Below are positions 40,834-52,200 of a stretch of DNA of 64,000 nucleotides, piece by piece (position 1 is the first letter of the stretch; the number at the start of each line of letters is the position of its first letter). The position numbers and the translations under genes are program-made. Below the pieces are notes generated by a model. That model was not told the DNA's origin, ran no database searches, and saw only the letters and a program-made list of their open reading frames with translations. The stretch lies in the NCBI RefSeq assembly GCF_002272795.1, contig NZ_MLAT01000002.1, positions 100,500-164,499 of the forward strand. The letters run 5' to 3'. The DNA is from Helicobacter sp. 13S00482-2. GTDB taxonomy: Bacteria > Campylobacterota > Campylobacteria > Campylobacterales > Helicobacteraceae.

Positions 40834-41094
40834 TCACACTCCCACCAAAACGATATCTTTCAGATTGAACGCTTTGGATTTAGAAATTGGTTTGCACTCA
40901 ATAGCAGTAATAACATCTCCGACTTTGGTAGCGTTTTTTTCATCGTGTATTGTATATTTTTTAAATCTTTTTACGATTTTTCTATACTTAGGATGCACGA
41001 CTTTTCTCTCTACCAAGATAACAACACTTTTATCGCCAGCCATACTCACGACTTTACCCTGAATTACTCTTTTATGGGGTTGTTTTTCACTCAT
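40834..41094 (-). CDS. rpsQ: 30S ribosomal protein S17
   Basis: S17 is an early 16S rRNA-binding protein with an OB fold. The 86-residue product has [20 protein letters not shown] and the signature [19 protein letters not shown]. It is 2 bp after rpmC. Confidence 0.95.
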   Translation of the reverse strand: MSEKQPHKRVIQGKVVSMAGDKSVVILVERKVVHPKYRKIVKRFKKYTIHDEKNATKVGDVITAIECKPISKSKAFNLKDIVLVGV

Positions 41095-41096
41095 AT

Positions 41097-41291
41097 TTAA
41101 TCCTTCTTGGCAGATATTGCGGTATTTAATCTAGCAATATCCTTCCTTATCACTGCAATCTGACTTGGATTGTTCAATTGCATTGTTTTGAGCTTTAATT
41201 TTAATTCAAAAAGCTCAGACTTTTTTTCTACTAACATTTTTTTCAATTCACTTATTTCTTTGTCTTTTAGATCAATAAATTTCATTTTCAC
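41097..41291 (-). CDS. rpmC: 50S ribosomal protein L29
   Basis: L29 is a small two-helix protein at the exit tunnel. The 64-residue product reads [20 protein letters not shown] near its start and continues as a charged helical hairpin. The most likely start is the second ATG (MKF, two codons in). It overlaps the rplP 3' end by about 20 bp, so translation is coupled. Confidence 0.94.
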   Translation of the reverse strand: MKMKFIDLKDKEISELKKMLVEKKSELFELKLKLKTMQLNNPSQIAVIRKDIARLNTAISAKKD

Positions 41292-41691
41292 TCTCGCTAG
41301 TTATGATTTTTGTCTTGAATGGCAATTTACTTTGTGCCAAAGCCAAAGCTTCTCTAGCAGTAACTTCATCTATACCTGTAATTTCATAGATGATTCTACC
41401 AGGCTTAATATTCATTACCCATTTTTCCACAGAACCTTTACCTTTACCCATCCTTGTTTCTAATGGCTTTGCAGTTAGTGGCTTATCTGGAAATACTCTT
41501 ATCCAAACCTTACCAGCTCTTTTAATATGCCTAGTCATAGCAATCCTCGCAGATTCAATCTGTCTAGAATCGATTCTACCGTGCTCTAATGCTTTGATAG
41601 CAATATCTCCAAATGCTAAAGAAGATCCTCTAAAAGATTTTCCTCTATTTCTGCCTTTCATTTGCTTTCTATATTTTGTTCGTTTTGGCAT
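41272..41691 (-). CDS. rplP: 50S ribosomal protein L16
   Basis: L16 organises the A-site side of the peptidyl transferase centre. Starting at ATG 41691 ([17 protein letters not shown]), the product is 139 residues, with [21 protein letters not shown] and [20 protein letters not shown]. Its 3' end overlaps rpmC. It follows rpsC. Confidence 0.96.
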   Translation of the reverse strand: MPKRTKYRKQMKGRNRGKSFRGSSLAFGDIAIKALEHGRIDSRQIESARIAMTRHIKRAGKVWIRVFPDKPLTAKPLETRMGKGKGSVEKWVMNIKPGRIIYEITGIDEVTAREALALAQSKLPFKTKIITSESENEIY

Positions 41692-41699
41692 CAACATAG

Positions 41700-42407
41700 T
41701 TACTGTCTCCCTCTTCTAGTTTTAGGTCTAGGCTCACGATTCTCTCTAGGCTCTTCTTTTCTTTCAGGCTGAATACCTTTTTGTAAAACCTCACCTTTAA
41801 AAATCCAAACTTTCACACCAATGATCCCATAAGTCGTCATTGCTTCTGCGAACCCATAATCAATTTTGGCTCTGAGCGTATGAAGAGGAACCCTGCCTTC
41901 CATATACCACTCCGTCCGTGCCATCTCTGCACCAGCTAATCTTCCAGAAACTTTAACTTTGATACCCTTTGCACCAGATTTAATAGCAGCTTGCATTACT
42001 TTTTTCATGGCTCTTCTAAAAGCAACTCTTTTTTCAAGCTGTGTAGCCACATTTTCAGCTGCCAACTGTGCATTAGCTTGAGGTCTCTTGACTTCCTTAA
42101 TATTGATAGAAATATCTTTTTGCACAATGCTTCTCAAAGATTGTTTCACTTTCTCAATATCAGCACCTTTTTTACCTATAATTAAACCAGGTCGAGCGGC
42201 CACAACCGTTACACGAAGTTTTTTGGCAGCTCTCTCAATAATAATCTCACTCACTCCAGCATAATAAAGCTCTTTTTTTAAAAACTTCCTAATCTTATAG
42301 TCTTCAGCAATATTCAATGGCGTGTTCTGAGTACTCGGAAACCATCTTGATGTCCAATTTCTGTTAATACCTAACCTTAAACCTATTGGATTAACTTTTT
42401 GTCCCAT
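41700..42407 (-). CDS. rpsC: 30S ribosomal protein S3
   Basis: S3 lines the mRNA entry channel. The 235-residue product has an N-terminal KH domain with [17 protein letters not shown] and a C-terminal domain with [20 protein letters not shown]. The last 25 residues ([19 protein letters not shown]) form a charged, probably disordered tail. It is 2 bp after rplV. Confidence 0.96.
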   Translation of the reverse strand: MGQKVNPIGLRLGINRNWTSRWFPSTQNTPLNIAEDYKIRKFLKKELYYAGVSEIIIERAAKKLRVTVVAARPGLIIGKKGADIEKVKQSLRSIVQKDISINIKEVKRPQANAQLAAENVATQLEKRVAFRRAMKKVMQAAIKSGAKGIKVKVSGRLAGAEMARTEWYMEGRVPLHTLRAKIDYGFAEAMTTYGIIGVKVWIFKGEVLQKGIQPERKEEPRENREPRPKTRRGRQ

Positions 42408-42409
42408 AA

Positions 42410-42874
42410 TTACTTGTCCTCACCTTTTGTTTTTTTGCTTGTTTGGGTAGTTTTCTTTTGAGTTGTTTTCACAGTCTTTTTAACAGATTCCTTTGAAGAT
42501 ACATCATCCTTTTTAGAAATCTTCGCCTCTTTTGATGTTTTATCCTGCTTTGCTATTTTTTGAGTGCCAACTTCTACTAAAATATGTGAAGTAGGTTTTC
42601 TAATAGGGGTTGCCCTACCTTTTGCCCTAGGTCTAAATCTTCTCAAAACAGGACCTGCATCAACCCTGCAAGAAAGAATAGAAACACTTTGTGCTTCATA
42701 GCTACCATTGGCAACCGCTGAAGCAATTACCTTAGAAATAACTCTAGCAGCCTTATTGGGTGTAAACTCCAAACTCGCAATCGCTAACTCCGCATTCATT
42801 CCTTGAATTTCTCTAGCTATCAATCTAGCTTTTGTAGGAGAAAGTCTTATATATCTCAACAATGCCTTGCTCAT
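42410..42874 (-). CDS. rplV: 50S ribosomal protein L22 with lysine/threonine-rich tail
   Basis: L22 lines the exit tunnel and contacts several 23S domains. The core (about residues 1-110) is normal, with [20 protein letters not shown] and [20 protein letters not shown]. The protein is 154 residues because of a C-terminal extension of about 40 residues made almost only of Lys, Thr, Ser, Glu, Gln and Asp. Bacterial L22 usually ends after about 110-120 residues. The tail is probably disordered. Located between rpsS and rpsC. Confidence 0.95.
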   Translation of the reverse strand: MSKALLRYIRLSPTKARLIAREIQGMNAELAIASLEFTPNKAARVISKVIASAVANGSYEAQSVSILSCRVDAGPVLRRFRPRAKGRATPIRKPTSHILVEVGTQKIAKQDKTSKEAKISKKDDVSSKESVKKTVKTTQKKTTQTSKKTKGEDK

Positions 42875-42883
42875 CAGCTCTCC

Positions 42884-43165
42884 TTATTTACCTATTTTTT
42901 TCTGGACACTGCCCTTGTGTCCCTTAAAAGTTCTAGTAGGAGCAAATTCACCCAATTTATAGCCCACGTGATTTTCTGTAACATACACAGGAACAAAAAC
43001 TCTACCATTATGGACATTATAAGTAATCCCTATCATTTCAGGAGAAATTGTGCTTCGTCTTGACCAAGTCTTTATAGGCTTGTTATCTTTAGTCTCTTTA
43101 GCTTTTATCGTCTTTTTCATCAAATAATCATCAATGAAGGGACCTTTTTTAATTGATCTTGCCAT
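42884..43165 (-). CDS. rpsS: 30S ribosomal protein S19
   Basis: S19 pairs with S13 in the small-subunit head. The 93-residue product starts [18 protein letters not shown] and has [21 protein letters not shown], diagnostic of the family. It is 10 bp after rplB. Confidence 0.96.
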   Translation of the reverse strand: MARSIKKGPFIDDYLMKKTIKAKETKDNKPIKTWSRRSTISPEMIGITYNVHNGRVFVPVYVTENHVGYKLGEFAPTRTFKGHKGSVQKKIGK

Positions 43166-43175
43166 TTATATATCC

Positions 43176-44003
43176 TTATTTTTTCTTTCTAGAGATAATC
43201 AGTCGATCGCTAGCTTTTTTGCGTCTAGTTTTATAGCCCTTAGCAGGAGTTCCCCAAGGAGAAACAGGATGACCACTAGAACCAGTTTTTCCTTCACCAC
43301 CACCGTGAGGGTGATCAACAGGGTTCATTGCACTACCTCTTGTTTGAGGACGAATACCAAGATGTCGACTTCTACCAGCTTTTCCAATTGATGTATTGAT
43401 AAAATCTTCATTCCCCACAACACCAATTGTAGCCATGCACTCTTCAAGAATATACCTCATTTCGCCACTAGGCATTCTAATGATTGTATATTTTCCTTCT
43501 CTACCCATAATCTGAGCACTAGTACCAGCACTCCTGGCTAACTGACCGCCAGCACCTGGATGCATTTCAATATTGTGGATAATAGTTCCTACGGGGATAC
43601 CCTTAAGTTTCATAGCAAAACCAGTTTTAATATCAAGTCCAACCTCAGCAGAAACGATAATATCGCCTACTTTTAAACCACTTGGTTGTAAAATGTATCT
43701 TTTATCTCCATCGGGATAAACAACTAGAGCAATCCTGCAATTTCTATAAGGATCATATTCTATGGTTGCAACCCTACCTTCAATATTATATTTATTTCTT
43801 TTAAAATCAATGATTCTATAAAGCTTTTTAGCTCCGCCTTCTTTATGTCTACTTGTGATTCTACCATTATTATTTCTACCTGCAGTTACAGGAAGCTTAA
43901 TAAGCAATTTCTTTACACTAGGCTTTGAAGTAATATCTGATGAACTCAGTCCAGACATAAACCTTCTGCTAGGTGTATATGGTTTATAAGTTTTTACTGC
44001 CAT
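43176..44003 (-). CDS. rplB: 50S ribosomal protein L2
   Basis: L2 is needed for subunit association and peptidyl transferase activity. The 275-residue product has [20 protein letters not shown] and the active-site-near block [19 protein letters not shown], whose His is highly conserved. It is 11 bp after rplW. Confidence 0.96.
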   Translation of the reverse strand: MAVKTYKPYTPSRRFMSGLSSSDITSKPSVKKLLIKLPVTAGRNNNGRITSRHKEGGAKKLYRIIDFKRNKYNIEGRVATIEYDPYRNCRIALVVYPDGDKRYILQPSGLKVGDIIVSAEVGLDIKTGFAMKLKGIPVGTIIHNIEMHPGAGGQLARSAGTSAQIMGREGKYTIIRMPSGEMRYILEECMATIGVVGNEDFINTSIGKAGRSRHLGIRPQTRGSAMNPVDHPHGGGEGKTGSSGHPVSPWGTPAKGYKTRRKKASDRLIISRKKK

Positions 44004-44014
44004 TTTCTAACTCC

Positions 44015-44296
44015 TTACACAGAAAGCGAATCAATTTTCGCACCCTCTGGAATCTTTACATAAAATTTCTTGAAAGAATTCCTTTGTCCTACTCTATTTT
44101 TGAACTTTTTAACTTTTCCATCTTGCTTTAATGAATTCACTCTCAAGGGAGTAAAACCAAAATAATCTTTAAAAACTTGTTTTAATTGATTTTTGGTTAC
44201 CTTGCTTGAGGTTTGAACAACCATAACGCCACTTTCTTGAAGTGACAAGGATTTTTCCGTATAAAGCATTGTTTTAATATCAGTTATATCTGCCAT
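44015..44296 (-). CDS. rplW: 50S ribosomal protein L23
   Basis: L23 sits at the tunnel exit and docks trigger factor and SRP. The 93-residue product has [19 protein letters not shown] and [20 protein letters not shown], a recognisable L23 core. It is 10 bp after rplD. Confidence 0.94.
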   Translation of the reverse strand: MADITDIKTMLYTEKSLSLQESGVMVVQTSSKVTKNQLKQVFKDYFGFTPLRVNSLKQDGKVKKFKNRVGQRNSFKKFYVKIPEGAKIDSLSV

Positions 44297-44306
44297 TTTG
44301 ACCTTC

Positions 44307-44927
44307 CTATTTGTTCTTTGACTGAATTATTTCATCAAAAACAGCCTTCTCTATAACTACAGAACGAAAAGCTGCAACCAAATAAGCATTAAGCTCATTT
44401 GCATCCGCCAAATAACAATCATTTAAATTTCTAAAAGCTAAAAAAGTTGGTTCATCGCTCATTTGAGAAACAAACAAAACAGTTCTTTCATTTAGAGTTC
44501 TGAACATATTGTAGGCATCTTTCGTTTTTCCACTTGAAACAGCAACAGAATCGACTACATAAAGCTTACCATCATCTGCTTTTTGCTTGAGTGCGTACTC
44601 AAGGGCAAGTCTTTTTTGTTTTTTGTTAATTTTGAGATTATAGTTTTTATTATTGGTAGGACCATGAGAAACACCACCTCCAACAAATATAGGGGAAGTA
44701 ATACTTCCTGCTCTTGCTCTACCGCCACCTTTTTGGCTCCATGGTTTTTTTCCACCCCCACTGACTTCACCACGATTTTTAGGGTTAGCACTATTTGCCC
44801 TGATAGAAGCAAGATAAGATTTCACATAAAGATACAAATTGTGTTCGTTTATTTCGTCATATCTTTGTGGCAATTCAATCTCGCTAGCTTTTTTTAATTT
44901 GTTATCTAATACAACTGCCTTACTCAT
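44307..44927 (-). CDS. rplD: 50S ribosomal protein L4
   Basis: L4 reaches into the exit tunnel; in E. coli it also regulates the S10 operon. The 206-residue product has the long basic loop [20 protein letters not shown] and [18 protein letters not shown]. It is 13 bp after rplC. No E. coli-type L4 leader is recognisable upstream of rpsJ. Confidence 0.95.
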   Translation of the reverse strand: MSKAVVLDNKLKKASEIELPQRYDEINEHNLYLYVKSYLASIRANSANPKNRGEVSGGGKKPWSQKGGGRARAGSITSPIFVGGGVSHGPTNNKNYNLKINKKQKRLALEYALKQKADDGKLYVVDSVAVSSGKTKDAYNMFRTLNERTVLFVSQMSDEPTFLAFRNLNDCYLADANELNAYLVAAFRSVVIEKAVFDEIIQSKNK

Positions 44928-44940
44928 TATTCAACCCTTA

Positions 44941-45519
44941 TTACTTTGTAATTGATATCTTGCCATAGGCACCAGAAAATCCCGCTACAGAACCCTTCAA
45001 AACCAAAATTCCACTCTCTTTATCAAAAGAGAGTATCTCGTTTTGTCCTGTAACTTTTTCATTTCCATAGTGTCCTGCCATTTTTTTACCTGGCTGAACT
45101 CTTCCTGGCCACTCTCTATTACCAATTGAACCCAATCTTCTATGAAATCTACTTCCGTGTGCTGCTGGCCCACCTTGAAAATTCCATCGCTTCATAGCAC
45201 CCGTAAAGCCTCGACCTTTGGTATTAAAGGTAACTTTTAGTTTTTTAGCACCCTCCAATACACTCAAATCAATATCCCCAGCTTCTTTGTTTGCGACCAA
45301 TAGCGTAGCAAAATGATTAAATTCTTTGCTGAGATTATATTTTTTTTGCTGTCCCTCTATCGCCTTGTTGAATTGCTTACCCTTGGAATATGCAACCAAA
45401 GCTTTTCCATCTTCAAATACTTGGCAAACTTTAGCTCCAACTATTTTCAGCAAAGTTACAGGCACACTTGGAGCTCCAACTGTTCTGCTCATACCAATCT
45501 TTTCTACTAAAAATTCCAT
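44941..45519 (-). CDS. rplC: 50S ribosomal protein L3
   Basis: L3 is an early-assembly protein near the peptidyl transferase centre. The 192-residue product starts [15 protein letters not shown] and holds the signature [23 protein letters not shown] (read in two parts) plus [15 protein letters not shown]. It is 22 bp after rpsJ. Confidence 0.95.
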   Translation of the reverse strand: MEFLVEKIGMSRTVGAPSVPVTLLKIVGAKVCQVFEDGKALVAYSKGKQFNKAIEGQQKKYNLSKEFNHFATLLVANKEAGDIDLSVLEGAKKLKVTFNTKGRGFTGAMKRWNFQGGPAAHGSRFHRRLGSIGNREWPGRVQPGKKMAGHYGNEKVTGQNEILSFDKESGILVLKGSVAGFSGAYGKISITK

Positions 45520-45541
45520 TCCTATCTCCTTTGCGTCCTAA

Positions 45542-45853
45542 TTATTTTTCCATTGAAGTGACTTCAACATCCACCTCAGGTGCCAAATCAAGCTTCATTA
45601 GGCTATCAACGGTCTCAGGAGTAGCAGACATTATGTCTATAATCCTACTATGAACTCTAATTTCAAACTGCTCCCTAGAATCCTTATTGATATGAGGGGA
45701 ACGTAGAACCGTATATCGTCTATTCCTAGTAGGAAGTGGAATTGGACCTTTAATGTCTGAACCTGTTCTTTTTACTGCTTCTACAATGGAAGCCACAGAT
45801 CTATCCAAAACTCTATGATCGTATGCCTTAAGCTTAAGTCTAATTTTTTCCAT
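45542..45853 (-). CDS. rpsJ: 30S ribosomal protein S10, first gene of the superoperon
   Basis: S10 (NusE) works in the ribosome and in transcription antitermination with NusB. The 103-residue product starts [20 protein letters not shown] and has [20 protein letters not shown]. It is the first gene of a 29-gene minus-strand run ending at rplQ, read from the promoter at 45920-45948. Confidence 0.96.
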   Translation of the reverse strand: MEKIRLKLKAYDHRVLDRSVASIVEAVKRTGSDIKGPIPLPTRNRRYTVLRSPHINKDSREQFEIRVHSRIIDIMSATPETVDSLMKLDLAPEVDVEVTSMEK

Positions 45854-45919
45854 AAATTCATTTCCTTTGCAAAGAACTCATCGCTTTGAAGATGTAATTA
45901 CCAAAATATTGGAAGTGCG

Positions 45920-45948
45920 ATTATAAGAAAAAATAACTCAATAGTCAA
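45920..45948 (-). promoter_or_regulatory. Promoter of the S10-spc-alpha superoperon
   Basis: On the minus strand TTGACT (45948-45943) and TATAAT (45925-45920) are separated by exactly 17 nt, close to the sigma-70 consensus and unusually good for this phylum. Expected transcription start is near 45913, leaving a 5' leader of about 60 nt before rpsJ. Confidence 0.85.
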
Positions 45949-46015
45949 GAAAATAGCCTATATTTCGTAATTTTGTTATAAAAGAGTTTCCTTTTAAAAA
46001 GGAAATTACTGTGCT

Positions 46016-47089
46016 ATGATGTCAATCTATGAAATAAGGAGCATGATCTTGGAAGAATATTTTTTAGAAAAAATACAAAATTTTATTATTTTGCCTCGTA
46101 GATTTGGTCTTAAAAATGGCAAAACCCACCTCTTTGGATGCTTAAAATGCGGTAAAACATCTATTGCTCTGGACTTTGCAAAAAAATTCAAAAATCCTAT
46201 TTATATTGATTGCAAAGATCCTAGATTGGATATTGATAATGTTAAATCCATGCTGCTCAAGTATTACTTGGAAAAAAAAATCGATATTTTAATCGTAGAT
46301 AATTTTATTTCAGATTTCGCCCTCCCTAAGCTAGAAAATATTATTTTAATAACCCATTCAAGAGATATTTTCATTCCTGAAGATTTTTTACACAAACAGA
46401 TTTATCCTTTAACCTTTGAAGAATATGTTAGTTTTGATAAAAAAAATCTATCCATTAACACTTTATTCAATCATTTTCTCAAAGATGGGAATCTCCCAGA
46501 AATTCAATATCTAAATGAACACCAAAAAATCTCCAGAAAACAAGAAATCAACTATTTAGCATTTAAGGATAATATTGAACTCTTTAAAAATCTTATCCCT
46601 TATCAATCCCGCAAAATCACAACCAATCAACTTTATACGCAAATCAAAAAACAACTTAAAATCTCAAAAGATAAAATCTACCATCTAATAAATGAGTTTC
46701 AATCTAGTGGAATGATTTATCTTCTACCGCATATAGAGGATTGTAAAAAACCTAAAAAAATCTATTTTTATGATTTTTCCATTCCTTATGCTTTTTGTAA
46801 CGATAAATCCTTTCAAGCAATCTTTGATAATATGGTTTTCTTAGAACTTCTATCTAAGCATAAAACAATTCATTACAGTGAAAATTATGATTTTATTACT
46901 GAAAAAAATCAGATATTCTTCTGCATTCCTTTTCCAAATGCCAAATTGATCGAAGAAAAAATAATCAAATCAAAAATAAAATATCCAAAAATCAACATTA
47001 TTACCATTAATTATGATTTTGAGGGTAGAACAAATGGCATAAAATGGGAAGCTATAAGTTTTATGAACTTCGCACTAGGGGGATTTTAA
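46016..47089 (+). CDS. ATP-binding protein, AAA/DUF4143-like
   Basis: This 357-residue protein has Walker A FGCLKCGKTSIAL (about residues 39-51), a Walker B-like IDILIVDNF (about 95), and a C-terminal region with a winged-helix-like segment (KQLKISKDKIYHLINEFQSSG). The architecture resembles ATPases annotated as AAA_14/DUF4143. H. pylori has an uncharacterised ATP-binding gene at the same place between rpsJ and rnhB. A 9-bp palindrome (45987-46005) overlaps the ribosome binding region. Function unknown. Confidence 0.75.
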   Translation: MMSIYEIRSMILEEYFLEKIQNFIILPRRFGLKNGKTHLFGCLKCGKTSIALDFAKKFKNPIYIDCKDPRLDIDNVKSMLLKYYLEKKIDILIVDNFISDFALPKLENIILITHSRDIFIPEDFLHKQIYPLTFEEYVSFDKKNLSINTLFNHFLKDGNLPEIQYLNEHQKISRKQEINYLAFKDNIELFKNLIPYQSRKITTNQLYTQIKKQLKISKDKIYHLINEFQSSGMIYLLPHIEDCKKPKKIYFYDFSIPYAFCNDKSFQAIFDNMVFLELLSKHKTIHYSENYDFITEKNQIFFCIPFPNAKLIEEKIIKSKIKYPKINIITINYDFEGRTNGIKWEAISFMNFALGGF

Positions 47090-47094
47090 TACAA

Positions 47095-47691
47095 CTATAA
47101 AATTAGTCTTGAATTAAGAAATTTTTTTATCACAAAGCTTTTTCTATGAAAGGGGGTTTCTCCAAATTTGTCTATGGCCTGCAAGTGCTTCAAGGTACCA
47201 TAACCAGAATTGCTTTTAAATCCATATTCGGGATATTTTTTATCAAGCTCTATCATTTCAGCATCTTTTGATACCTTTGCCAAAATCGATGCTGCAGATA
47301 TTTGCAACATCTTATCATCTCCTTTAACAATAGCTTCTAAGGTGTATTTTTGATCTCTAGAAACTCCAAACAAAGTATTTCCATCCATATAAAATCTCTT
47401 CGCAAATGGAAGTAGATTTGCAATAATCTCTTGTATTGATTCCTTTAAGCAAAAACTTAAACCTTTGTTATCGATCTCTTGAGCTGTCTTTTTTACAAGA
47501 TGCCTTTTTATCTCTTTTTTTTCTAAAACCAATCCCGCCAATTCAAATCTCTTTTTTCTAGAAATTTTCTTGCTATCTTTAACCCCAATCACCTTTAACC
47601 ACTCAGAGGTCATATCATCACATACAACTCCTGCAACAAACATGCTTCCACATAAACACCCCCTACCCGCTTCATCAATACCACAAATCAA
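47095..47691 (-). CDS. rnhB: Ribonuclease HII
   Basis: RNase HII cleaves the RNA strand of RNA/DNA hybrids and removes misincorporated ribonucleotides. The 198-residue protein starts MICGIDEAGRGCLCGSMFVAG (DEAGRG holds two catalytic acids), with a further acidic site in FYMDGNTLF and the C-terminal SGYGTLKHLQAI. It lies 12 bp after fumC and is convergent with the ATPase gene. Confidence 0.94.
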   Translation of the reverse strand: MICGIDEAGRGCLCGSMFVAGVVCDDMTSEWLKVIGVKDSKKISRKKRFELAGLVLEKKEIKRHLVKKTAQEIDNKGLSFCLKESIQEIIANLLPFAKRFYMDGNTLFGVSRDQKYTLEAIVKGDDKMLQISAASILAKVSKDAEMIELDKKYPEYGFKSNSGYGTLKHLQAIDKFGETPFHRKSFVIKKFLNSRLIL

Positions 47692-47703
47692 ATGATTCTC
47701 TCA

Positions 47704-49095
47704 CTATTCTTTTGGCTTTATCATATTTTCAGGCACAACAAATTTATCAAAATCTTCGGGACTTAAAAGTTTTAATTCACTGCAAGATTCTTTTAAACTG
47801 ATGCCTTTTTTATGTGCATTTTTGGCAACCTTTGCAGCATTCTCATATCCAATATGCGGATTTAATGCAGTCACAAGCATCAAAGAATGATGAAGGTTAT
47901 AATCAATTTTTTCTAAATTTGGAGTAATTCCTTTAGCACAATGAATATCAAAAGAATCCATTACATCAGTTAATAAAGTCACGCTCTGTAAAAAATTATA
48001 AATAATCACTGGCTTAAACACGTTTAACTCAAAATTCCCTTGACTTGCTGCTATCCCTATAGTTGCATCATTTCCCATAACCTGTACTGCTACCATTGTC
48101 AGGGCTTCAGATTGTGTTGGATTGACTTTACCAGGCATTATGGAACTACCAGGCTCATTTTCAGGAATATTAAGTTCTCCTAGACCGCATCTTGGTCCAG
48201 AAGCAAGCCATCTAATATCATTTCCTATTTTCATTAAATTCCCAGCTAAGCCTTTTAGTGCTCCATGTGCAAATACAAGTGCATCATGACTTGTGAGTGC
48301 ATGAAATTTATTGGGTGAAGAAACAAATTTCAATCCAGTAAAACGAGTTAATTCTTCACTTACCTTTTCGCTCAACTTTGGATGAGCATTGATACCTGTA
48401 CCAACAGCTGTTCCACCAATTGCTAGCTCTCTAATATGTTCTAATGATTCCTGAATTTGAACTTTTGAATGTTCTAGCATACTCACATATCCACTAAACT
48501 CTTGCCCCAAGGTTAAAGGAGTGGCATCTTGAAGATGAGTTCTACCTATCTTAATGATAGATTTAAAATCATCACTCTTTTGCTTTAGGGTTTCATGAAG
48601 CCTCTCAAGGGAGGGAAGTAGTCTTTTTGTTATTTCCAAAACAGATACAATATGCATCGCTGTAGGAAAAGTATCATTAGAGCTTTGGGACATATTAACG
48701 TGATCGTTTGGATGAACTAACTTTTCTTTCCTGAAATCTCCACCTAAGATCTCCGTAGCACGATTTGCTATCACTTCATTGAGGTTCATATTTGTTTGAG
48801 TTCCACTCCCTGTCTGCCAAACAGCAAGAGGAAACATCCCATCAAATTTACCTTCCAAAATCTCATCGCAAGCAGTGATGATTGCCTTATTTTTTTGATC
48901 ATCAAGCTTACCAAGAGAATGGTTCACTACCGCCAAAGAACGCTTGAGTATTACAAAAGCCTCAATGAGCTGTTTAGGCATTTTTTCAATGCCGATCTTA
49001 AAATTCTCAAGACTTCTTTGAGTTTGTGCACCCCAGTATTTTGAATCTTCTACTTTGATATCACCCATTGTGTCGTGTTCAATTCTAAAAGCCAT
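47704..49095 (-). CDS. fumC: Fumarate hydratase class II
   Basis: FumC interconverts fumarate and malate in the TCA cycle without an iron-sulphur cluster. I start at ATG 49095 ([15 protein letters not shown]), preceded by AAAGGA, not at the longer frame. The 463-residue product has [18 protein letters not shown] and the superfamily signature [13 protein letters not shown] (about 318-330). acnB is the other TCA gene in the window. Confidence 0.96.
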   Translation of the reverse strand: MAFRIEHDTMGDIKVEDSKYWGAQTQRSLENFKIGIEKMPKQLIEAFVILKRSLAVVNHSLGKLDDQKNKAIITACDEILEGKFDGMFPLAVWQTGSGTQTNMNLNEVIANRATEILGGDFRKEKLVHPNDHVNMSQSSNDTFPTAMHIVSVLEITKRLLPSLERLHETLKQKSDDFKSIIKIGRTHLQDATPLTLGQEFSGYVSMLEHSKVQIQESLEHIRELAIGGTAVGTGINAHPKLSEKVSEELTRFTGLKFVSSPNKFHALTSHDALVFAHGALKGLAGNLMKIGNDIRWLASGPRCGLGELNIPENEPGSSIMPGKVNPTQSEALTMVAVQVMGNDATIGIAASQGNFELNVFKPVIIYNFLQSVTLLTDVMDSFDIHCAKGITPNLEKIDYNLHHSLMLVTALNPHIGYENAAKVAKNAHKKGISLKESCSELKLLSPEDFDKFVVPENMIKPKE

Positions 49096-49230
49096 TTTTG
49101 ATCCTTTTTTATTGAAAATTTTCTTGCATTCTACCACAAAATCAATTTGTTAAAATTCTTTTTCATCACTTTAATTCGTTCTGCACCTGTTTCTTATCTG
49201 CTATTCAAGAACGATACGAAAACTATTTGA

Positions 49231-49236
49231 TATAAT
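49231..49236 (+). promoter_or_regulatory. -10 box upstream of the acyltransferase fusion gene
   Basis: TATAAT occurs 42 bp before the ATG at 49279, in TTTGATATAATAGGC, with a ribosome binding site AAAGGGA close to the start. No consensus -35 box is visible. Confidence 0.6.
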
Positions 49237-49278
49237 AGGCTCCAATAAGAAAAAATCCAATGCGAAAGGGAACCTGGA

Positions 49279-52200
49279 ATGCAAAAAATATGGAAAATTT
49301 ATGGATTCACCCCTTTCATACTTGCAACATTCATAAATGCTTTTTTAGATCTTGGTCATAAAATATTGATGCAAAATACAATTTTAAAAGTCTATAGTGG
49401 ATCAGAGGAACTTATCTATTCAAGTATTATCAATGCTCTTGTGATTTTACCATTTATTTTAGTTTTCTCACCTTCTGGATTTTTAAGTGATAAATTTCCT
49501 AGAGATAAGGTTATGAAAATTGCTACATTAACAAATGTTATTTTAATTTCCCTATTGAGCGTATTTTATTATTTAGGATGGTATTGGGTTGCTTTTTGGA
49601 CGACTTTTGCTCTAGGAATTCAAGCTGCCTTTTATTCGCCTTCAAAATATGGATACATTAAAGATCTAGTGGGAAATGAATTTTTGGCTTGGGGAAATGG
49701 TATTATTCAGGCTTGTGCAATCGTGGCTATTTTGGCTGGAATGGGTACTTTTTCGTTATTTTTTGAATATCTCTATCCAAATGCAACAATAAAAACTCCT
49801 GAAGGAATTCTTCAGGCACTCGCTCCACTTTCAATAGTGCTCATTGTTTTGTCTTTACTTGAAGCATTCTTGACTTGGCGTCTCCCATGTCTTAAAAAAA
49901 CTTTAAATATAAAATTCCCCACTTTAAAATATCTCAAATTTGGCCTACTAAGAGCAAATATAAAAACCATCAAGCAAGATAAAATTATTTTGATGTCTGT
50001 TCTTGGAATCACAATGTTTTGGTCTATTTCTCAACTAATGTTAGCGGCATTTCCCGTACATATCAAAAATCTATTAGGGCTTGATAACACCTTTTCTATT
50101 CAAGCTTGTATTGCGCTCTCTGGAATAGGTATCATCGTTGGCTCAATCATTGCAGGACGCTATTCAAAAAACTACATTGAAACTGGATTAATACCACTAG
50201 GTGCATTATTGTTATCCATTCCGCTGATTTTCACTCCATTCCTATCTTCTTTAATCTCATACGGACTAGCCTTTTTTATTTTTGGATTAGGTGGAGCTCT
50301 TTTTATTATTCCACTCAATACACTCATTCAATTCTATTCCAAAAAAGAGGAATTAGGGAGTGTTCTAGCAGGAAATAATTTTATTCAAAATCTCGGGATG
50401 TTTACATTTTTGGCTATAGCAACCGTTTTTGGATATTTTAAATTTGATGCGGAATGGTTATTTTTGATTGCAATCATCACAAGTGTTTGTGTGGCAGCGT
50501 ATATCATCATGCTGATGCCATTTTCTTTAGTGCGCTTACTCGCGAGCATGGCCTTACTCCAAAGATACAAGCTTGATGTTGAAGGTTTTGATAACATTCC
50601 TCAAAGTGGCGGTGTATTGCTATTAGGAAATCATATTTCCTTTATTGACTGGGCAATTGTGCAAATGGCTATGCCAAGAAAAATTCACTTCGTGATGGAA
50701 AGAAGCGTTTATTCTCGATGGTATATTCGCTTATTTATTGATTTCTTTGGGGTGATACCAGTTTCAAATATTCAAAGCAAAAGTGCTCTTGAAGCCATAT
50801 CATCGCGTTTAAGATCTGGGGAGGTGGTGTGCTTATTTCCAGAAGGATCTATTTCAAGACATGGACAATTAAACGAATTTAAGCGTGGTTTTGAAATTGC
50901 TACCAAACATCTTGATCGTACTCAAGCAGTGATTTTGCCGTTTTACATCTCTGGACTTTGGGGGAGTATTTTTTCTCGCAGCAATGAACAGTTCAGGGAA
51001 CGCCATCATAGTTTTTCTAGACGGAATATTTCTATTGCATTTGGAAAAAGTCTGGATATTCATACCACTAGAGATGCGTTAAAGAAAAAAATTTTTGAAA
51101 TGTCATTCAAGGCTTGGGAAAATCAATGCAAAAAGATGGAATGCATCGGAAGAGCTTGGATTAATAGCGCAAAAAAAGGAGGGAGTGATATTGCAATCAT
51201 AGACACATTAAGCGGAAGTATGAGTTATACCAAAATGCTCGCATTCACATTGATGCTCTCAAAAATAATGGCAAAAAATACTCCTATCACAAACAAACCT
51301 TCGCAAGATTTTGCTCCTGAAAATCCCTGCATAGGAATCATGCTTCCAGCTTCAATTGCAAGTTCAATGTGCAATCTAGCATGTATGGTTGCAAACAGAG
51401 TGGTTGTGAATTTAAACTTTAGTGCTGGCGAACAAGCTGTCTTAAATGCTATTGAAATGGCAGAAGTCAATCAAATTTACACTTCTAGAAAATTTTTGGA
51501 AAAATTAAAAAATAAAAACATTAGCTTTGATTTTAATAACATACAAGTATTTTATATGGAGGATATTTTAGAATATTTCAAGAGTAAAAAACATATTATT
51601 ATAGGCTATATTTTGATAGCAAAATTCCTGCCATCTTTTGTTTTAAAAGCTCTATTTTGCCCACACAATAACACTGACAATATTGCAGCTATTATATTTA
51701 GTAGCGGAAGCGAGAGTAAGCCAAAAGGAGTGATGCTAACTCATATCAATATCAAAAGCAATATCTCTCAAATCACTGATGTTATTCATGCAAAAGATGA
51801 TGATTGTATTTTATCTTCTTTACCACCATTTCACTCATTTGGACTAACGGTAACAACCTTTATGCCATTATTGGAAAATATGCTCTGTGTGACACATCCA
51901 GACCCCACAGATGCACTAGGAATTGCAAAAACCATAGCACAAAATAACATTACCATAATGTGTGCCACATCCACACTGTTTGGGATCTATACACGAAATC
52001 CTAAATTGGACAAAATAATGTTTGATAGCCTAAGATTTATTGTTGCAGGTGCAGAAAAACTCAAGCAAGATATTGCCGAATCGTTTTTATTAAAATTCAA
52101 TAAACCAATCTATGAAGGATATGGAGCTACAGAAACCACTCCTGTAATAAGTGTGAATTTACCTAATGAATTTGATGCTATTAATTGGGAAATTCACAAA

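Noticed and set aside
45987..46005. Perfect palindrome TTTCCTTTT/AAAAGGAAA before the ATPase gene, possible operator
   Set aside because: It is made of A/T runs around the ribosome binding site, and such palindromes are expected by chance in this AT-rich DNA; no second copy was seen.
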